DNA of 64,000 nt, taken from contig JAFGIY010000237.1 in NCBI GenBank assembly GCA_016929335.1, positions 20,822 to 84,821 of the forward strand, given 5' to 3'. Below the pieces are notes generated by a model. It had not been told where the DNA came from. It worked only from the letters and a program-made list of their open reading frames with translations, and ran no database searches. A program made the translations under genes and the position numbers. Of this stretch, positions 44,143 through 53,719 are shown piece after piece. The first letter of the stretch is position 1. Each line of letters begins with the position of its first letter. This stretch comes from Acidobacteriota bacterium (GTDB lineage: Bacteria > Acidobacteriota > UBA6911).

Positions 44143-45770
44143 AAAACCTTTCTTGCCGGCGAAGCGATCATTCGAACGATTTCCGTCGCCTCATTAATAC
44201 GGAATATGCGGAGAAGCGGGATAAGAACAACCATGCCGGTTAGAATTGCCGTTCCCAGTCTGAACGCTTGTATAAAACTCCCCGTTCCGGGAAAAAACAA
44301 TCCGGTGAAGCGAAATGCAAGCAATGCCAATATGCCCATAATCATAGAAGCCAGGGCGATTCGAATACAGGCGTTCAGATCTCCCATTTGCCAGCGGTTC
44401 CCGGTTTTTCTCTGAAGCTGCTTCATGAGCAATCCACAATTCAGCCAGGAAGCAACGGAGGTCGCCAGCGCCAGGCCCAGAAAACCGAAAGGAATTCTCA
44501 GAATCAGATTCAACACAATTTTCGCCGCCACGGTAATCATGCTGATGCGAACCGGGGTGCGGGCGTCATTCAAAGCGTAGAACGCCGGAACGAGTATTTT
44601 CACCGCCGAGTATGAAAATAATCCCAGGGCATAGAGAAAAACAACCTGGCTGGTTTTTATTGTATGGGCAGGAAGAAAGGATCCGCCTTCATAGATCAAC
44701 CGGACGATCTCATGGCGGAAAACAATAAGCCCCACCGTTGCGGGAAACGTCAGGCAGGCGGCCAGTCTCAGGTTGGCGACCAACGTTCTATGCAGCTTGT
44801 CTTTTGCGTCCCGGGCCGCGTAGTGGGAAACCATTGCCGTCGTAGTTGTTGCAATGGCGATTCCGAAAATTCCAATAGGAAATTGCATCAATCGAAATCC
44901 GTAGTTCAGCCACGAAACCGGTCCGTTTCCGTAAAGTGAGGCGAGTTGGGAATCAACGGCAATATTTATCTGCGTCGCGGACAGACCGATTATGGCCGGA
45001 AGCATCAGCCTCGCCATTTGCCGCACCCCCGGATCGGAAAAATCGAGGACAAATCGATAACGGAAGCCTGCAGAATAGGTGGAAGGTATCATTACAATAA
45101 ACTGACTTGCTCCCCCTATGAATCCTCCTATTGCCATGGAAACAATGGGATCAAGGCCCCAATACGGCATTATGGGAGACAAAAAAAGCCCTGCAAGGAT
45201 GCAACAGAGATTAAATGCCGAAGAAGCCATGGCAGGGACAAAAAATGAGCCGCAGGCATTCAGAATCCCCATCCCGACGGATGCAAGAGAGACGAACAGG
45301 AGAAACGGGGAAAGGATCCGCGTCATCTGCACCGTGAGTTCGAGCTTCTCAGGAATGTCCGCATAGCCGGAAGCCAGAAGAAAAACAAATCCCTTGGCAC
45401 CGAAAAAAAAAGCCAGCGTCAGTGCACCCAGGATAACCAGCAAAGCGCTGATTATTTTATTCGCAAGCATCCACGCCTGCTCTTTTCCATCTTTGGTAAG
45501 GCGCCGGACAAAGGTGGGAACAAAAGCTGCGCTCAGGGCTCCCTCTGCAAAAAGATCTCTTAGCAAATTTGGGATTCTATAGGCAACGTTAAACGCGTCG
45601 GTGAACAATCCGGCACCGAAATATCGCGCCATAACCATCTCGCGTACAAGACCGAGAACTCGGCTGATCAGTATGGCAATACTGATTGACCAGGTCCCGG
45701 CCACCGGGATGCGGAATGATGTTTCCGGCAACTCCGGCAGCGGGGCTCCAGATTGCTGGTTAGATTTCAA
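44139..45770 (-). CDS. murJ: Lipid II flippase MurJ
   Basis: MATE-like membrane protein with about 14 helices that moves lipid II to the periplasm. The 543-aa sequence has family landmarks [45 protein letters not shown] N-terminus, and [24 protein letters not shown]. The start is TTG 45770, preceded by AAGGAG; the frame extends to 45833 but that part is outside the usual N-terminus. xerD overlaps its stop. It is divergent from lpxD. Confidence 0.95.
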   Translation of the reverse strand: MKSNQQSGAPLPELPETSFRIPVAGTWSISIAILISRVLGLVREMVMARYFGAGLFTDAFNVAYRIPNLLRDLFAEGALSAAFVPTFVRRLTKDGKEQAWMLANKIISALLVILGALTLAFFFGAKGFVFLLASGYADIPEKLELTVQMTRILSPFLLFVSLASVGMGILNACGSFFVPAMASSAFNLCCILAGLFLSPIMPYWGLDPIVSMAIGGFIGGASQFIVMIPSTYSAGFRYRFVLDFSDPGVRQMARLMLPAIIGLSATQINIAVDSQLASLYGNGPVSWLNYGFRLMQFPIGIFGIAIATTTTAMVSHYAARDAKDKLHRTLVANLRLAACLTFPATVGLIVFRHEIVRLIYEGGSFLPAHTIKTSQVVFLYALGLFSYSAVKILVPAFYALNDARTPVRISMITVAAKIVLNLILRIPFGFLGLALATSVASWLNCGLLMKQLQRKTGNRWQMGDLNACIRIALASMIMGILALLAFRFTGLFFPGTGSFIQAFRLGTAILTGMVVLIPLLRIFRINEATEIVRMIASPARKVL

Positions 45771-45958
45771 AATAGCCTCTCCTTGACGCGCGTGGGTGCA
45801 TAATACTACCATAGCCTTCTGAAACGGCAACATCTTGAATTACTATATGTTGCACGATTGCCGTTATTGCAGTCCCAGTGTGAACTGGTGCGATCGAAAA
45901 AACGCGCCAAGAGTGACGAAAGGCGCATCCATCTACCCGGGAGTTGCAAGAAAGCATT

Positions 45959-46999
45959 ATGAAGCTTTCCAAAATCGCGCAAATAATTGACTGCCGAATG
46001 GTTGGCGAAGAGGATGTTGAGATCACGCGTATTGCCGGTATTGACGAAGCGGGTCCTGGCGATCTCACTTTTGTTTCGAATCGGAAATATGTCAGTCACA
46101 TTCCCAGAACGCGGGCTTCAGCCATCATTCTTGGCGAGGATATCCCACCTGTGAAGATACCGAGCCTTCGGAGTGAGGATCCCTATCTGGCATTCGCTCG
46201 TGCACTTGAAATCTTTTTCACACCGCTCCGCCCATCACCAGGGGTACATCCGACGGCCGTGATGGATAAGGACATAACGATCGGTGAAAACACCAGCATA
46301 GGAGCCTATGCGGTTATCGGCGAAGGATGCACCATAGGGGACGGAGTCGTTATCCATCCCCATGTTGTCTTATACCCCGGCGTATCCATCGGAGCGGCTT
46401 CCGTTCTTCACTCCTTCGTGATAGTCCGTGAATCGTGCCGGATCGGCAACCGAGTCATACTCCAGAATGGAGTAGTTATAGGTAGCGATGGATTCGGTTT
46501 TGCTCCAACAAAAGACGGCACTTTTTACAAAATATGCCAGACCGGCTGTGTCCTAATAGAGGATGACGTGGAAATCGGCGCAAATACTACCGTTGATCGC
46601 GCTGCAGTCGGCGACACGATTATTCGCCGCGGCGCAAAACTGGACAACCTCGTGCAGGTGGGACACGGAGCGCAGGTAGGTGAGCATTCTGTACTGGCAG
46701 CCCAGGTGGGGCTTGCGGGATCCACGCGCCTTGGGAATGGCGTTTGGGTCGGCGGTCAGGCTGGATTTGCCGGCCACCTCGAGGTCGGAGACAAAGCGAT
46801 AATAACCGCCCAAAGCGGGACCTCGCACGATGTACCTTCGGGCACAGTGATGTCGGGATCTCCAGCATTTGAAAATACCGTCTGGCTTCGAGCGGTTGCC
46901 GCATTTCCGAAATTGCCGAATCTCCTGCGCAAAGTGCGCGACCTGGAACGCGAGATTGAAAGAATCAAGGCCGCCCGGAACACCAATAATTCCAAATAA
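45959..46999 (+). CDS. lpxD: UDP-3-O-acylglucosamine N-acyltransferase LpxD
   Basis: Third step of lipid A synthesis, adding the N-linked acyl chain. The 346-aa enzyme has an N-terminal uridine-binding domain (about 1-95) and a left-handed beta-helix made of hexapeptide repeats (about 100-310). The catalytic histidine is expected at 236 (LVQVGHGAQVG). A C-terminal helix (about 315-340) closes it. ATG 45959 fits the usual MKLSKIAQ start; the upstream TTG 45944 is less likely. It is not next to lpxA, lpxB, fabZ or bamA as in Proteobacteria. Confidence 0.95.
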   Translation: MKLSKIAQIIDCRMVGEEDVEITRIAGIDEAGPGDLTFVSNRKYVSHIPRTRASAIILGEDIPPVKIPSLRSEDPYLAFARALEIFFTPLRPSPGVHPTAVMDKDITIGENTSIGAYAVIGEGCTIGDGVVIHPHVVLYPGVSIGAASVLHSFVIVRESCRIGNRVILQNGVVIGSDGFGFAPTKDGTFYKICQTGCVLIEDDVEIGANTTVDRAAVGDTIIRRGAKLDNLVQVGHGAQVGEHSVLAAQVGLAGSTRLGNGVWVGGQAGFAGHLEVGDKAIITAQSGTSHDVPSGTVMSGSPAFENTVWLRAVAAFPKLPNLLRKVRDLEREIERIKAARNTNNSK

Positions 47000-47057
47000 A
47001 CCCTGATTAATCCGTACGCTGTGCCGATAAGCAGCTTAGGCTATTCGAGAAGCTAAC

Positions 47058-47111
47058 CTCAGCCTGCGGGCCGAACGCTCCGGTCCGCCGGGTCGGCGGT
47101 CGCAGGCTGAG
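47058..47111. repeat. GC-rich nested inverted repeat between lpxD and ppdK
   Basis: CTCAGCCTGCG (47058-47068) is perfectly complementary to CGCAGGCTGAG (47101-47111). Inside the 32-base loop a second small hairpin, CCGCC-GGGTC-GGCGG, can form. There is no T-run after it. It may be a terminator for lpxD, a leader structure of ppdK or a mobile palindromic repeat. The surrounding 263 bases before the ppdK ATG hold no gene. Confidence 0.55.
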
Positions 47112-47262
47112 CATAACCACTTCAGGAAAAAATCCTTCTGTATTTTGTGCTAAACCCTTCAAATATCCCTATTTTGGTAATGATAGACAGGAGATTTTGA
47201 TGTACCATCTGAGTCTATTTATGAAGGACAGTATCCAATTTTTCCAACGCGGGAGACCATGC

Positions 47263-50037
47263 ATGTCTACCAAATATGTTTATTTGTTTGCAAACGGAGA
47301 AGCTGACGGAAATGGCGAGATGAAAGACCTACTCGGCGGAAAGGGCGCCGGGCTTGCCGAGATGACAAAGGCGGGCTTGCCCGTGCCACCGGGCTTCACA
47401 ATTACAACGCAAGCATGCAACGCTTATTATTCAGCTGGAGCACGATTTCCGGAAGGGATGTGGAATCAGGTTCTTTCCTCTCTTAAAAAAGTGGAATATG
47501 CTACAGGAAAGGAGTTTGGCAGCATTTCCAGTCCGCTGCTTGTTTCTGTAAGATCCGGAGCCAAATTTTCCATGCCCGGCATGATGGATACCGTCCTGAA
47601 TCTCGGATTAAACGATGAAACGATGAAAGGATTGGCAGTCCTGACTTCGAACGAAAGGTTCGCCCTGGATGCCTATCGGCGGTTCATCCAGATGTTCGGC
47701 AAAATAGTGCTCGGTGTGGATGGGGAGCTGTTTGAGCATGCACTGGACAAGATCAAGCGTTCCGTGCGAGCCGGCATGGATACAGACCTGAATGCGGAAA
47801 ATCTTTCCGCAGTCTGCAACGAATTTAAAAAAATCATACGGACGGAAACAGGCTCCGATTTTCCTTCGGATCCTTATCAGCAGCTTGAAGAATCGATCAA
47901 GGCCGTTTTCAGATCCTGGAATGGCGATCGCGCCAAGGCATATCGTCGCCGTGAGAAGATACCCGACGATCTTGGCACTGCGGTGAATGTGGTCACGATG
48001 GTTTTTGGCAATATGGGCGAAGATTCCGGTACCGGCGTCGCTTTTACGCGAAATCCGGCAACGGGCGAGAATAAACTTTTTGGAGACTATCTTGCCAATG
48101 CACAGGGCGAAGATGTTGTGGCCGGGATCCGGACTCCCAAGCATATAGATGAACTCAAAGACGATATGCCGCAAATTTACGACCAGTTCTTAGAGGTCGC
48201 TGAAAAGCTGGAGCGGCATTATCGTGACCTCCAGGATCTGGAATTTACTGTGGAGCGCGGAAAGCTCTGGATGCTTCAGACCAGAAACGGAAAACGCACC
48301 GGTCCGGCCGGCGTCAAGATTGCGGTAGACATGGTCCGAGAAGGCTTGATCGACGAGCGAACCGCGCTGTTGCGTATCCCGGCCGGCGATCTCGATCAAC
48401 TGCTTCACAAAATGGTTGATCCGAAAGCAAAGCTTAAGGTTTTAACGAGGGGAATTAATGCCAGTCCGGGAGCCGCCGCCGGAAGAGTCGTTTTCACCCC
48501 TAAGGAAGCGGAGATCTTGAAAGAAAAGGGCGAAAGAGTTGTTCTGGTGCGGCGAGAAACGTCTCCGGAGGACGTTCGTGGCATGGATGCAGCGCAGGCT
48601 ATCCTCACCTCGACAGGAGGGCCAACCAGCCATGCGGCTGTCGTAGCGCGCGGCTGGGGAAAACCCTGCATTGTGGGAGCCGGTGAAGTTGTCATTAATT
48701 ATGAAAAAAATGAATTTACCGTAAATGGCGAGCGCATTCGCCGTGGAGACTGGATTACGGTGGATGGAACCAGCGGACAAGTCATCCTGGGCCAGGCGCC
48801 CCTGATCGATCCGGAACTGAGCGATGATTTTCACCAACTCATGGAATGGGCGGATAATGCCCGAAGATTGAAAGTGCGCACAAATGCGGACACGCCCGCG
48901 GACGCGGCGATCGCGCGCTCTTTCGGCGCCGAAGGGATCGGATTATGCAGAACGGAGCATATGTTTTTCGCCGGCGATCGTATCGATTTTGTCCGCCAAA
49001 TGATTCTCGGCTCTCTGGATTACAAGCGGCTGGAGCGAGAGCTGAATGCATTGGAGGCAGAATTGGGTCGCGGCGCCTTAGCGAAAAAACGTAAAGAGAT
49101 TCGGGAACACCTCAGGAAGCTGAAAAGGGATATTGAAGAACCGAAGCGATTATATAAAGGGGGTCTCAACAAACTTTTAAGTCTGCAGCGCAGGGATTTT
49201 GAAGGAATTTTCAGAGCAATGGACGGATTGCCTGTAACAATCCGGACGCTGGATCCGCCGCTGCATGAGTTTCTTCCTCATGGAGAGGCTGCGACACGCA
49301 AGCTTGCCCGGAAGTTGAAAGTAAACGCGAAAAGTCTTTTGGAAAAAGTGGAGTCTCTTCATGAGGCAAATCCTATGCTGGGACATCGGGGATGCCGTTT
49401 GGGTGTGGTATTCCCGGAAATTACAGAGATGCAGGCGCGCGCCATATTTGAAGCAGCCGTGAAGATGCAAAAGAAGGGAGTAAAAGTATTCCCGGAGGTC
49501 ATGATTCCTCTCGTTGCCGATCTGAGCGAACTGAAACTCCAGGCAGATTCAGTGCGCAGGATTGCTTCGGAAGTGTGTGAAAAAGCCGAGCAGAAAATAG
49601 AGTATCTTGTCGGCACCATGATCGAATTGCCCCGGGCGGCTTTGACAGCTGATCGAATCGCTGAAATTGCCGAATTTTTCTCGTTTGGCACCAACGATCT
49701 CACCCAGACGACCTATGGAATTTCCCGGGATGATTCAGGAAAATTCCTGCCCTACTACATCGAAAATCGAATCTTCAAGGATGATCCATTCCAAATTCTC
49801 GATCAGGAAGGCGTGGGTCAGCTTGTGCAGCTTGGAACAGAAAGGGGCAGGAAAACAAGGCAATCTCTTAAGATCGGGATATGCGGGGAGCACGGAGGCG
49901 AACCATCCTCCGTCGTATTCTGTCACAAGGTTGGGCTGAACTACGTCTCATGCTCGCCCTACCGGGTGCCGATTGCGCGCCTTGCGGCTGCACAGGCGGC
50001 TCTCGGCTCGCAGGAGACTATTTCTCATACCGCATAA
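47263..50037 (+). CDS. ppdK: Pyruvate, phosphate dikinase
   Basis: Interconverts pyruvate, ATP and phosphate with phosphoenolpyruvate, AMP and diphosphate. The N-terminal ATP-grasp domain (DLLGGKGAGLAEMTKAGLPVPPGFTI, SVRSGAKFSMPGMMDTVLNLG) is followed by the phosphohistidine domain with His457 in GGPTSHAAVVARG, then the C-terminal TIM barrel (GLCRTEHMFF, LDPPLHEFLP, FGTNDLTQTTYG, GICGEHGG). The start ATG 47263 follows GGGAG. At 924 aa it is about 50 residues longer than well-known PPDKs. The surplus is a charged helical insert near residues 584-632, just before NKLLSLQRRDF. It allows gluconeogenic or diphosphate-linked glycolytic flux. Confidence 0.96.
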   Translation: MSTKYVYLFANGEADGNGEMKDLLGGKGAGLAEMTKAGLPVPPGFTITTQACNAYYSAGARFPEGMWNQVLSSLKKVEYATGKEFGSISSPLLVSVRSGAKFSMPGMMDTVLNLGLNDETMKGLAVLTSNERFALDAYRRFIQMFGKIVLGVDGELFEHALDKIKRSVRAGMDTDLNAENLSAVCNEFKKIIRTETGSDFPSDPYQQLEESIKAVFRSWNGDRAKAYRRREKIPDDLGTAVNVVTMVFGNMGEDSGTGVAFTRNPATGENKLFGDYLANAQGEDVVAGIRTPKHIDELKDDMPQIYDQFLEVAEKLERHYRDLQDLEFTVERGKLWMLQTRNGKRTGPAGVKIAVDMVREGLIDERTALLRIPAGDLDQLLHKMVDPKAKLKVLTRGINASPGAAAGRVVFTPKEAEILKEKGERVVLVRRETSPEDVRGMDAAQAILTSTGGPTSHAAVVARGWGKPCIVGAGEVVINYEKNEFTVNGERIRRGDWITVDGTSGQVILGQAPLIDPELSDDFHQLMEWADNARRLKVRTNADTPADAAIARSFGAEGIGLCRTEHMFFAGDRIDFVRQMILGSLDYKRLERELNALEAELGRGALAKKRKEIREHLRKLKRDIEEPKRLYKGGLNKLLSLQRRDFEGIFRAMDGLPVTIRTLDPPLHEFLPHGEAATRKLARKLKVNAKSLLEKVESLHEANPMLGHRGCRLGVVFPEITEMQARAIFEAAVKMQKKGVKVFPEVMIPLVADLSELKLQADSVRRIASEVCEKAEQKIEYLVGTMIELPRAALTADRIAEIAEFFSFGTNDLTQTTYGISRDDSGKFLPYYIENRIFKDDPFQILDQEGVGQLVQLGTERGRKTRQSLKIGICGEHGGEPSSVVFCHKVGLNYVSCSPYRVPIARLAAAQAALGSQETISHTA

Positions 50038-50050
50038 TTACCGATGTGCA

Positions 50051-50104
50051 ATTGACGATTGACGATTGAATTCCCCTTTGCGGTTTCAATCGCCAATCGT
50101 CAAT
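50051..50104. terminator. 20-base inverted repeat between convergent ppdK and ino1
   Basis: The arms at 50051-50070 and 50085-50104 are complementary at 19 of 20 positions, with a 14-base loop. The left arm is itself made of a repeated ATTGACG unit. The position between two converging stop codons suggests a bidirectional terminator. A related AATCGCCAATCG stretch occurs at about 43241-43252, next to the xerD stop. Confidence 0.6.
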
Positions 50105-50113
50105 CAGCCATCT

Positions 50114-51430
50114 TCAATCGTAGTACTCCAAACCCAAATGAGTGATCAGCTCTTCACCCTTCAAAAAGCGCAGAGTATTTTTCAGTTTCATGAGCTGGAT
50201 AAACAAATCGTGTTCAGGATATAGCTCCGGTGCACACATCGGGCTCTTGAAATAAAAAGAGAGCCATTCCTGAATGCCGCTCATTCCGCAGCGCTGAGCC
50301 AGATCCAGAAAGAGCACAAGATCCAGCACCAGCGGCGCCGCCAGAATGGAATCGCGGCAGAGAAAATCCACTTTAATCTGCATCGGATATCCCAGCCATC
50401 CGAAGATGTCGATGTTATCCCATCCTTCCTTGTTGTCCCCCCGCGGCGGATAGTAATTGATGCGCACCTTGTGCGTATATTTGGAATATAAATCCGGATA
50501 CAGCTGTGGTTGTAGAATATGCTCCAGTACGGAAAGCTTGCTTTCTTCCTTGGTCTTGAAGGAGTCGGGATCGTCCAGGACTTCTCCGTCGCGATTGCCG
50601 AGTATATTGGTGGAAAACCAGCCATTCAGCCCAATAAGCCTGGATTTCAATCCAGGTGCGAGAATGGTCTTCATGAGGGTTTGTCCGGTCTTGAAATCTT
50701 TCCCGCAGATAGGCACGTTGCGATCCCGGGCAAGCTGCATCAGCGCCGGAATGTCTCCAGACAGATTGGGAGCTCCGTTTGCGTAGGGCATTCCGGATTT
50801 AATGGCCGCATAGGCATAAATCATGCTGGGAGCAATCCCCGGATCATTTTTCATCAAGCCTTGCTCGAAGCTTTCGATAGTCTGATGAACGGCCGATGTC
50901 TTCAGGAAGATTTCAGTGCTACCGCACCAAACCATAATAATGCGGGAAAGATTATGCTTTTTTTGAAAGCTTCTTATGTCTTCTTGAACCTGCTCTGCAA
51001 GCTCCATTTTGTTGGAAGCCTTTTTTACGTGCGTTCCATCCAGCCGCTTCACATAAGACTTGTCGAAAGCGGCCGGCCAGGGGCTTATGCCTTCCAGAGC
51101 CGGTCGAATGCTGTCAATCAGACTTCGTTCGAGAACACCGGCTTTGGCTGCCGCTTCATAGATGTTGTCGGAAAAAATGTCCCACCCACCGAAAACGAGA
51201 TCGTCGAGAAAAGCAAGCGGGATAAACTCCTTGATCATCGGGATTCGATTATCCGTCCGTTTCCCCAAACGGATAGTGCCCATTTGAGTGAGAGAACCAA
51301 TAGGCTTGGCGAATCCCTTTTTTACAGCCTCCACGCCGGCGATAAAAGTTGATGTGACAGCCCCCATGCCGGGAATCACGACACCCAGTTTTCCCTGCGC
51401 GGGTGCAATTTTCTGTCCTTTGGAGATCAT
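50114..51430 (-). CDS. ino1: Myo-inositol-1-phosphate synthase
   Basis: NAD-dependent enzyme converting glucose 6-phosphate to inositol 1-phosphate. The 438-aa protein has the N-terminal Rossmann region (KLGVVIPGMGAVTSTFIAGV) and the diagnostic catalytic blocks GKDFKTGQT and STNILGNRDGEVL, with KVRINYYPPRGDNKEGWDNIDIFGW-type sequence after them. ATG 51430 follows GGAGGA with an eight-base spacer. The family is common in eukaryotes, archaea and actinobacteria and scattered elsewhere in bacteria. No inositol phosphatase or phosphatidylinositol synthase is next to it, so the end product (inositol lipid, compatible solute or other) is not known. Confidence 0.93.
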   Translation of the reverse strand: MISKGQKIAPAQGKLGVVIPGMGAVTSTFIAGVEAVKKGFAKPIGSLTQMGTIRLGKRTDNRIPMIKEFIPLAFLDDLVFGGWDIFSDNIYEAAAKAGVLERSLIDSIRPALEGISPWPAAFDKSYVKRLDGTHVKKASNKMELAEQVQEDIRSFQKKHNLSRIIMVWCGSTEIFLKTSAVHQTIESFEQGLMKNDPGIAPSMIYAYAAIKSGMPYANGAPNLSGDIPALMQLARDRNVPICGKDFKTGQTLMKTILAPGLKSRLIGLNGWFSTNILGNRDGEVLDDPDSFKTKEESKLSVLEHILQPQLYPDLYSKYTHKVRINYYPPRGDNKEGWDNIDIFGWLGYPMQIKVDFLCRDSILAAPLVLDLVLFLDLAQRCGMSGIQEWLSFYFKSPMCAPELYPEHDLFIQLMKLKNTLRFLKGEELITHLGLEYYD

Positions 51431-51629
51431 CTTTCTATTCCTCCAGGGGGACAACGCTGGAATGCGTTATCCGGATTATGTACATCTTCTACCGGGAAAA
51501 ACAGCTATGCTGACCTTTTCCCGCACAATAATCAAGTACTTTGGAATTATTGCAGCTTTCCATTAAACGCCGGGGAAAGCTCGAACAATTTCAAAGCTTA
51601 CGTTGCCAATGATACGGCAAAAGCTCGCA

Positions 51630-53708
51630 TCAGGCGCTTCTTTCTATGACTATTTTTGATATATCCGCTATTTTGCAGAACAGCTGTGAAATGCGATTCA
51701 AAAGCGCAATTCGATTGGCCCGGATCCGCAGATCCTCTGCCATAACCATGATTTCTTTAAAAAATTCATCGACGACAAGCCGCATGGATGCGAGCGCACG
51801 CAAGGCTGTGCCATAGTCATGGTTCTTCTGTGCGGCGCTGACTTCAGGCTGCACCTTGATATAACTCTGCCACAAGGCCACCTCGGCAGGTTCCTTCAGC
51901 AGGGATTCTTCAAGACTCTCGCTGGCAATGCCGGCTTGAGCCAGCAGATTCATTATCCTTTTGAAGTTCGATGCAAGTGATAGAAAATCAGCCTCCTGTC
52001 TTAGTTCCTGCAAAGACTTCAACCGTTCCAGCACATCCAGCGGATCGTCAAATCCGGCGGCCAGCACAGCATTGATACAGTCATAGGCAAAGCCCGTCTC
52101 CTCAAACAGAAAGCGCAGGCGCCCTTCAAAAAATTCTTTCAGGGCATTTATTACCTGATCTGATTCCCTGTCGTAAGCCTTGAGGCTCCATCGAAACATC
52201 TCGTCCAGAGACAGGCTTAGCCGATGGTCGAAGATAATCTTAATAATTCCATTGCCTTGGCGGCGAACCGCGAATGGATCGCCGGATCCCGAAGGTATCA
52301 GTCCGACAGAGAAACAACCGCAAACGGTATCCAGCCGATCGACCAAAGCCAGAAGCGCTCCTGTATTGGAGGATGGAGACGCGGAATTTGCGGATTTCGG
52401 ATAGTATTGTTCGTAAATGGCTTGCCAGACCGATGCAGGATATCCTTCCGCCCGCGCGTACAGACCTCCTACAATGCCCTGCAGATCGGTAAACTCCTTC
52501 ACCATTTCAGTGATCAGATCGCACTTATACAGATGTCCTGCAGTCATAAGATCGCTGATAAGCTCAGGCCGGCCGGCTACTTCCGCGACGCGAGGCAGCA
52601 GGGCGAGAACGCGCCGGGTCTTATCATTATAGGAACCAAGCTTCTCCTGAAAAAGAACGCTCTTGAGAGCCTCTTCACGGTCACCCAATCTGGTCTTTCT
52701 GTCGGTTTCCCAGAAAAACGCCGCATCCGCAAGTCTGGCCCGCAAAACTCTTTCATGGCCGGATCGTATAATCCCCCTGGAGTCCGACTGAAGATTCACG
52801 ACTGCAAGGAATACCGGCAGCAGCTGCCCGTCATTGTCAAGAACAGAGAAGTATTTCTGATGCTCTCGCATAACGGTAACCAGAATTTCTTGCGGCAATG
52901 CCAGGAAGCGCTTTTCGAATGATCCGCAGACTACAGACGGAATCTCGTTCAAATTCACGACAGTGTTCAGCAATTCCGGGTCGTCCAGAAGACGGCCGCC
53001 GCTATTCAGTGCTTCCCGCTGCAAGCCATCGCGGATTTGCGCCAGCCGCTCCTCGGGATCAACCAGAACAGAATTTTCCCGGAGCTTTTCTTTTAATAAA
53101 GCAAGTGAGGACACCGCCATTTTGTGCTTCCCAAGGAAGCGGTGTCCTGCGGTAAATTTAGAGGATTTAACATCCGCAATTTGAAAGCGAACAACCTTTC
53201 CTCCGAATAAAGCCACAACCCATCGCAGCGGACGAGCGAATCGAAAATGGTCCTCGCTCCAGTGCATGGTTTTCGGGAATTGAATTTTCGATATGGCCGC
53301 CGGTATCAACGCTTCCAGAATCTTATGCGTTTTTTCTCCTCGAACCGCGCGCTGCAATGAAACATATTCTCCCTTGGGAGTTTGAATGATCTTTAGTTGC
53401 GACGGCTGAACTCCGTTTTTTTGTGCAAATGCCAGGGTTGCTTTTGTCGGCTCTCCGGCGGCATCAAAGGCAACGCGCTTGGGCGGACCGATGATCTCTT
53501 CAACCAGATCCTCCTGACACACGGCAATGCCGTCGAATCCGACGATGATCCTGCGCGGCGTGTACCATTGCGTCCGGCTATCGACGGAAAGGCGCTGCGC
53601 CTGGAGCTCCTCCAGAAGCAAGTTTGCAAATTGATGAGTGGCATCCTCGATCATTGAAGCGGGGATTTCTTCCAAACCAAGTTCGATGACAAGCTCCGAT
53701 TTTTCCAT
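51630..53708 (-). CDS. glyS: Glycine--tRNA ligase beta subunit
   Basis: Large subunit of the bacterial alpha2beta2-type glycyl-tRNA synthetase, 692 aa, the usual length. The N-terminus reads LVIELGLEEIPASMI and the central TPRRI, IGPPKRVAFD and FPKTMHW motifs are typical; the C-terminal part has the DALRxR-type anticodon-binding helices (DLRIRANRIALLNRIS). It begins 11 bases after glyQ. The heteromeric enzyme differs from the single-chain form of many Gram-positives and eukaryotes. Confidence 0.96.
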   Translation of the reverse strand: MEKSELVIELGLEEIPASMIEDATHQFANLLLEELQAQRLSVDSRTQWYTPRRIIVGFDGIAVCQEDLVEEIIGPPKRVAFDAAGEPTKATLAFAQKNGVQPSQLKIIQTPKGEYVSLQRAVRGEKTHKILEALIPAAISKIQFPKTMHWSEDHFRFARPLRWVVALFGGKVVRFQIADVKSSKFTAGHRFLGKHKMAVSSLALLKEKLRENSVLVDPEERLAQIRDGLQREALNSGGRLLDDPELLNTVVNLNEIPSVVCGSFEKRFLALPQEILVTVMREHQKYFSVLDNDGQLLPVFLAVVNLQSDSRGIIRSGHERVLRARLADAAFFWETDRKTRLGDREEALKSVLFQEKLGSYNDKTRRVLALLPRVAEVAGRPELISDLMTAGHLYKCDLITEMVKEFTDLQGIVGGLYARAEGYPASVWQAIYEQYYPKSANSASPSSNTGALLALVDRLDTVCGCFSVGLIPSGSGDPFAVRRQGNGIIKIIFDHRLSLSLDEMFRWSLKAYDRESDQVINALKEFFEGRLRFLFEETGFAYDCINAVLAAGFDDPLDVLERLKSLQELRQEADFLSLASNFKRIMNLLAQAGIASESLEESLLKEPAEVALWQSYIKVQPEVSAAQKNHDYGTALRALASMRLVVDEFFKEIMVMAEDLRIRANRIALLNRISQLFCKIADISKIVIERSA

Positions 53709-53719
53709 ATCCTTATTGA

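Noticed and set aside
47058..47111. Riboswitch before ppdK
   Set aside because: The structure is a simple nested palindrome and I recognise no conserved aptamer core.
50051..50104. CRISPR repeat or short tandem array
   Set aside because: Only one inverted pair with no regular spacers; it fits a terminator or dispersed repeat.
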